This document shows, piece after piece, positions 15,329-17,039 of a stretch of 17,039 nt of DNA. Position 1 is the stretch's first letter. Every line of letters starts with the position of its first letter. Source of the stretch: CAYRFF01 sp964436125 (lineage in GTDB: Bacteria; Bacteroidota; Bacteroidia; Chitinophagales; Saprospiraceae); the NCBI GenBank assembly GCA_964436125.1, contig CAYTBT010000050.1:1-17039 (forward strand). Reading direction: 5' to 3'. Below the pieces are notes generated by a model, which worked only from the letters and a program-made list of their open reading frames with translations, ran no database searches and had not been told where the DNA came from. The translations under genes and the position numbers were made by a program.

Positions 15329-15361
15329 AAAGCCATAGAATGAATACTCTATGGCTTTTTT
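15329..15361 (+). terminator. intrinsic terminator of the YceI gene
   Basis: AAAGCCATAGA (15329-15339) and TCTATGGCTTT (15348-15358) form a perfect 11-bp stem with an 8-base loop, running straight into a T-run (six T counting the stem end). It lies 24 bp after the YceI stop and abuts the stop of the convergent acyltransferase gene. On the minus strand only a short U-run results, so it acts mainly on plus-strand transcripts. Confidence 0.85.
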
Positions 15362-15905
15362 ACTTATAGGAATAACGTCCGATACGCCCTTTTACGCCGG
15401 ATACAAGCGATTCTAGGTATTGCATATCGCTTTCAGCATCTTCTGTAGGGTAAAATGGATCGTGAAATGTTACAGATTTATCGGCATAATCCAGGCTCAC
15501 CATAATTATTGCTATCTGAGCAGTTCTAGCTATCCAGTAATAGCCGGATTTTAAAGTCTCGGTCTTTCTTCGCGTCCCTTCAGGGGTAATGGCAAGGTAA
15601 AATCTGTTATGTGCATCGAATATTGCTGCAACGGTGTCGACAAAGTTATTGCGCTTTGACCTGTCAACCGGATAACCGCCTAGCCACCTTAAAAAAGAAC
15701 CGAATGGGAATTGAAATAAACTTTTCTTCCCTAAAAACTTGATGTCTGCCTTGTATGAATTCCTCACCAATATTCCTATAGGTACATCTACCCAGGATGT
15801 GTGGGGAACTACTGCACATATAGCTTTATCAACCTCGTGTGGATGGATTCCATAAATTTTCCATCCGATTAAAGCCAATATCCAGTCGCTGAGACATTTT
15901 TTCAT
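15360..15905 (-). CDS. PlsC-type 1-acylglycerol-3-phosphate acyltransferase family protein
   Basis: A 181-residue acyltransferase of the PlsC/LPLAT superfamily, which transfers acyl chains to lysophospholipids or related acceptors at the inner membrane. The catalytic HX4D motif is HTSWVD (H35, D40). The acceptor-binding motif reads GGYPVDRS (76-83) and the third motif TPEGTRR (107-113). The protein is shorter than Escherichia coli PlsC and lacks an obvious N-terminal transmembrane helix apart from a weak hydrophobic patch (ILALIGW), as in a group of compact Bacteroidota relatives. Its true acceptor (glycerolipid, ornithine lipid or other) cannot be read from the sequence. It is a single gene, convergent with the YceI gene. 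Confidence 0.88.
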   Translation of the reverse strand: MKKCLSDWILALIGWKIYGIHPHEVDKAICAVVPHTSWVDVPIGILVRNSYKADIKFLGKKSLFQFPFGSFLRWLGGYPVDRSKRNNFVDTVAAIFDAHNRFYLAITPEGTRRKTETLKSGYYWIARTAQIAIIMVSLDYADKSVTFHDPFYPTEDAESDMQYLESLVSGVKGRIGRYSYK

Positions 15906-15966
15906 TTCCTGTATCTTCTATATCGGTTACCAAGATAAGAAATTTTACACTTTTCTCTTATTTTTG

Positions 15967-16176
15967 ATGAGGATAGTAGAATTGCGGGGCAAATTCAGCT
16001 TTATAAAATGCTCGATGAAAATAGAGATATATAAATCGGAATTCAAATATGAGGTGTACGCAAGTGAAGTTACCGTGGAAGAATATATAATGAGAAATAT
16101 GGTTCATTCTTTCAAATGTTCCATATTTCCCATCGCGACTTGGTTAAGTCCGGTTTTTGAAAAATTTAGTTCATAG
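15967..16176 (+). CDS. doubtful small ORF, 69 aa
   Basis: An ATG-initiated frame encodes a short protein with an internal charged stretch (MKIEIYKSEFKYEVYASEVT, then VEEYIMRNM) and a hydrophobic C-terminal part. No family, signal peptide or ribosome-binding site is recognised. The internal segment starting at MKIEIYK looks more protein-like than the first 15 residues. It may be a small gene, a remnant or chance. Confidence 0.2.
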   Translation: MRIVELRGKFSFIKCSMKIEIYKSEFKYEVYASEVTVEEYIMRNMVHSFKCSIFPIATWLSPVFEKFSS

Positions 16177-16530
16177 AATAAGGAAACCTTGCATTCAGTT
16201 TTTATAAGAGTTTTTTACGTTAAGGGTTCGTCGGCTTAGTTTTCCTTATCCTATCTTTATTTTTTCAACACTTCAAAGATATTGCCTATCTACGTCTTCC
16301 CCTCAGAAATAGATACGTAAAAACCTACGTAGTAGATACGTATTTTTTCATATAAAGCTTATAATTTGATATAATTTCTTGATTTTCAGCAGTATAAATA
16401 TCTAGTATTTTATAGTATAACCTTTATGTATAATAGCATAAATTCAGATATAAACTAGAATATTGCTTTTACCCTCAGAAGAATGAGTTAAAGTATCGGA
16501 AAGTCCTGTTTTCACCATTGGGACACCCAT
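16177..16530. other. AT-rich intergenic region with inverted repeats
   Basis: No gene was seen. ATAAGGAAA (16178-16186) and TTTCCTTAT (16241-16249) form a 9-bp inverted repeat around 54 bp. The TACGT cluster (16291-16342, listed separately) follows, then very AT-rich sequence to about 16460 with TATA-like strings but no clear promoter. Confidence 0.4.
16291..16348. repeat. four phased TACGT motifs, ending in a hairpin and T-run
   Basis: TACGT occurs at 16291, 16314, 16326 and 16337, with offsets of 23, 12 and 11 bp, so all lie on nearly one face of the helix. The decamer TAGATACGTA occurs twice (16310-16319, 16333-16342). The last two motifs form TACGTA-GTAGA-TACGTA followed by six T and preceded by an A-run, which also reads as a weak intrinsic terminator. 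Confidence 0.45.
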
Positions 16531-16540
16531 ATTTTCTATT

Positions 16541-16567
16541 GCCACTTTTCCATTGATGAAAAGTGGC
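16541..16567. repeat. perfect 10-bp hairpin
   Basis: GCCACTTTTC (16541-16550) and GAAAAGTGGC (16558-16567) pair perfectly around a 7-base loop. There is no following T-run, so it is not a standard terminator for plus-strand transcripts. TTTCTATTGC at 16533-16542, overlapping its left edge, is the same 10-mer found in the right terminal repeat of the element at 16705-16984. Confidence 0.6.
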
Positions 16568-16607
16568 GCAAAAATCTAGGAAGCTTCAAAGGTGTTATGC
16601 TGAGCAA

Positions 16608-16657
16608 GCACGAAGTGCGAGCCGAAGTGCGATTTTCATCCACCTCGGCGGATGAAA
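16608..16657. repeat. short hairpins and direct repeat
   Basis: GCAC-GAA-GTGC (16608-16618) is a GAA-triloop mini-hairpin. CGAAGTGCGA occurs twice (16611-16620 and 16624-16633). TTTCATCC (16634-16641) pairs with GGATGAAA (16650-16657) around an 8-base loop. The density of structure and the absence of coding sequence mark this as part of a structured non-coding tract. Confidence 0.5.
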
Positions 16658-16704
16658 CCGTTGATTCGCCTTATCGCTTCATGCTTTTGTGACTCGGTGT
16701 TCAG

Positions 16705-16984
16705 TAATACCCAAACCATGCAATAGAAATGCAAAAGGAAGTGCAAAAGCCACAAAAGACAAGGGCTCGCGCAAGAATTTGGCTCGGAATCGTAGTAAGA
16801 CTACGGTGAGAACCAAATTCGAGCAAGCCCCGTGGAATGCCGAGAATCGGCACGACCGAAGGTCGTATTCCACCGGGCAAGCCGAGACTTCATTCAGTCA
16901 TGGTGAGAACCAAATTCGAGCAAGTGCTTGTATTCAAAGGCTTTTGTACTTATCTTCAATTTCTATTGCATGATTTGGGTAATA
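16705..16984. mobile_element. 280-bp structured element with terminal inverted repeats (MITE-like)
   Basis: The ends at 16708-16730 and 16959-16981 are inverted copies matching at 22 of 23 positions (outer TACCCAAA, inner CAATAGAAAT). The match continues inward: AAGTGCAAAAGCC (16739-16751) pairs with 16939-16951 at 12 of 13 positions. A TA dinucleotide lies outside each end (16705-16706, 16983-16984) and could be a target duplication of the IS630/mariner kind, but this is weak. The interior holds three nested hairpins and a 23-bp direct repeat at 16805-16827 and 16902-16924. Open frames here are by-products of the palindromes. Alternatives are a structured non-coding RNA or a dispersed intergenic repeat; no transposase is present. 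Confidence 0.55.
16828..16877. repeat. three-way junction of nested perfect hairpins
   Basis: An outer stem of 11 positions with one mismatch (16828-16838 with 16867-16877) encloses two perfect hairpins side by side with no spare bases: GCCGA-GAA-TCGGC (16839-16851) and ACGACC-GAA-GGTCGT (16852-16866). Both loops are GAA. The 50 bp are fully accounted for by this fold. Confidence 0.7.
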
Positions 16985-17039
16985 GATTCCTGCGGTTCTT
17001 TCCTCTTTTCTATTTTGTCTTGCTCCTTCTAAGGCCTGA

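Noticed and set aside
16805..16924. Repeated 23-mer considered as a CRISPR array
   Set aside because: Only two copies with a 74-bp spacer that is itself palindromic, and no cas genes.
16689..16973. Open frames of 94 (plus) and 64 (minus) codons across the palindromic element
   Set aside because: They are produced by the inverted and direct repeats, have no recognisable domain, and overlap each other on opposite strands.

Overview
The window looks like chromosomal DNA from a member of the Bacteroidota, probably a Saprospiria- or Cytophagia-like lineage (the class is inference). The evidence is a PorZ-type Type IX secretion protein with its own C-terminal sorting domain, a BshA-type bacillithiol synthase, a DUF4294 protein, a periplasmic beta-propeller/OmpA protein, a second EF-G-like GTPase, poor Shine-Dalgarno sequences, and a TAnnTTTG promoter box. 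No tRNA, rRNA, CRISPR array, transposase or prophage gene was seen.

Layout. Bases 1-1613 are an eroded, gene-poor stretch. They hold an AT-rich block with repeated ATTGCG-type motifs, a Crp/Fnr regulator broken by a stop codon and frameshifts, a 58-residue membrane-protein ORF behind a perfect inverted repeat, and an open frame with no ATG. Bases 1614-3814 carry a SAM-dependent methyltransferase and a long coiled-coil protein that resembles DUF349 proteins. The coiled-coil gene converges on an EF-G-like translation GTPase (3825-5912, minus). After a short spacer comes the DUF4294 protein (minus), which diverges from a four-gene plus-strand cluster at 7083-12413: a PD40/regulatory-like/OmpA protein, a PAP2-like membrane protein, NadD and PorZ. 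The first gene has the domain order of the Type IX component PorE without its TPR part, so the cluster pairs two plausible secretion-system parts with NAD synthesis and a lipid-phosphatase-like protein.

bshA (minus) meets porZ tail to tail with overlapping ends and diverges from a MerR-family gene across only 47 bp. The MerR protein has a cobalamin-domain-like C-terminus that has lost the usual B12-contact residues. It is followed by a YceI-family lipoprotein and, beyond a clear intrinsic terminator, a PlsC-type acyltransferase (minus).

Bases 15906-17039 have no convincing gene but are rich in secondary structure. They contain a phased cluster of TACGT motifs, perfect hairpins, and a roughly 280-bp element (16705-16984) with 23-bp near-perfect terminal inverted repeats. 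Inside it are nested GAA-triloop hairpins and a 23-bp direct repeat whose two copies compete for one pairing partner. This element is the least explained object in the window.
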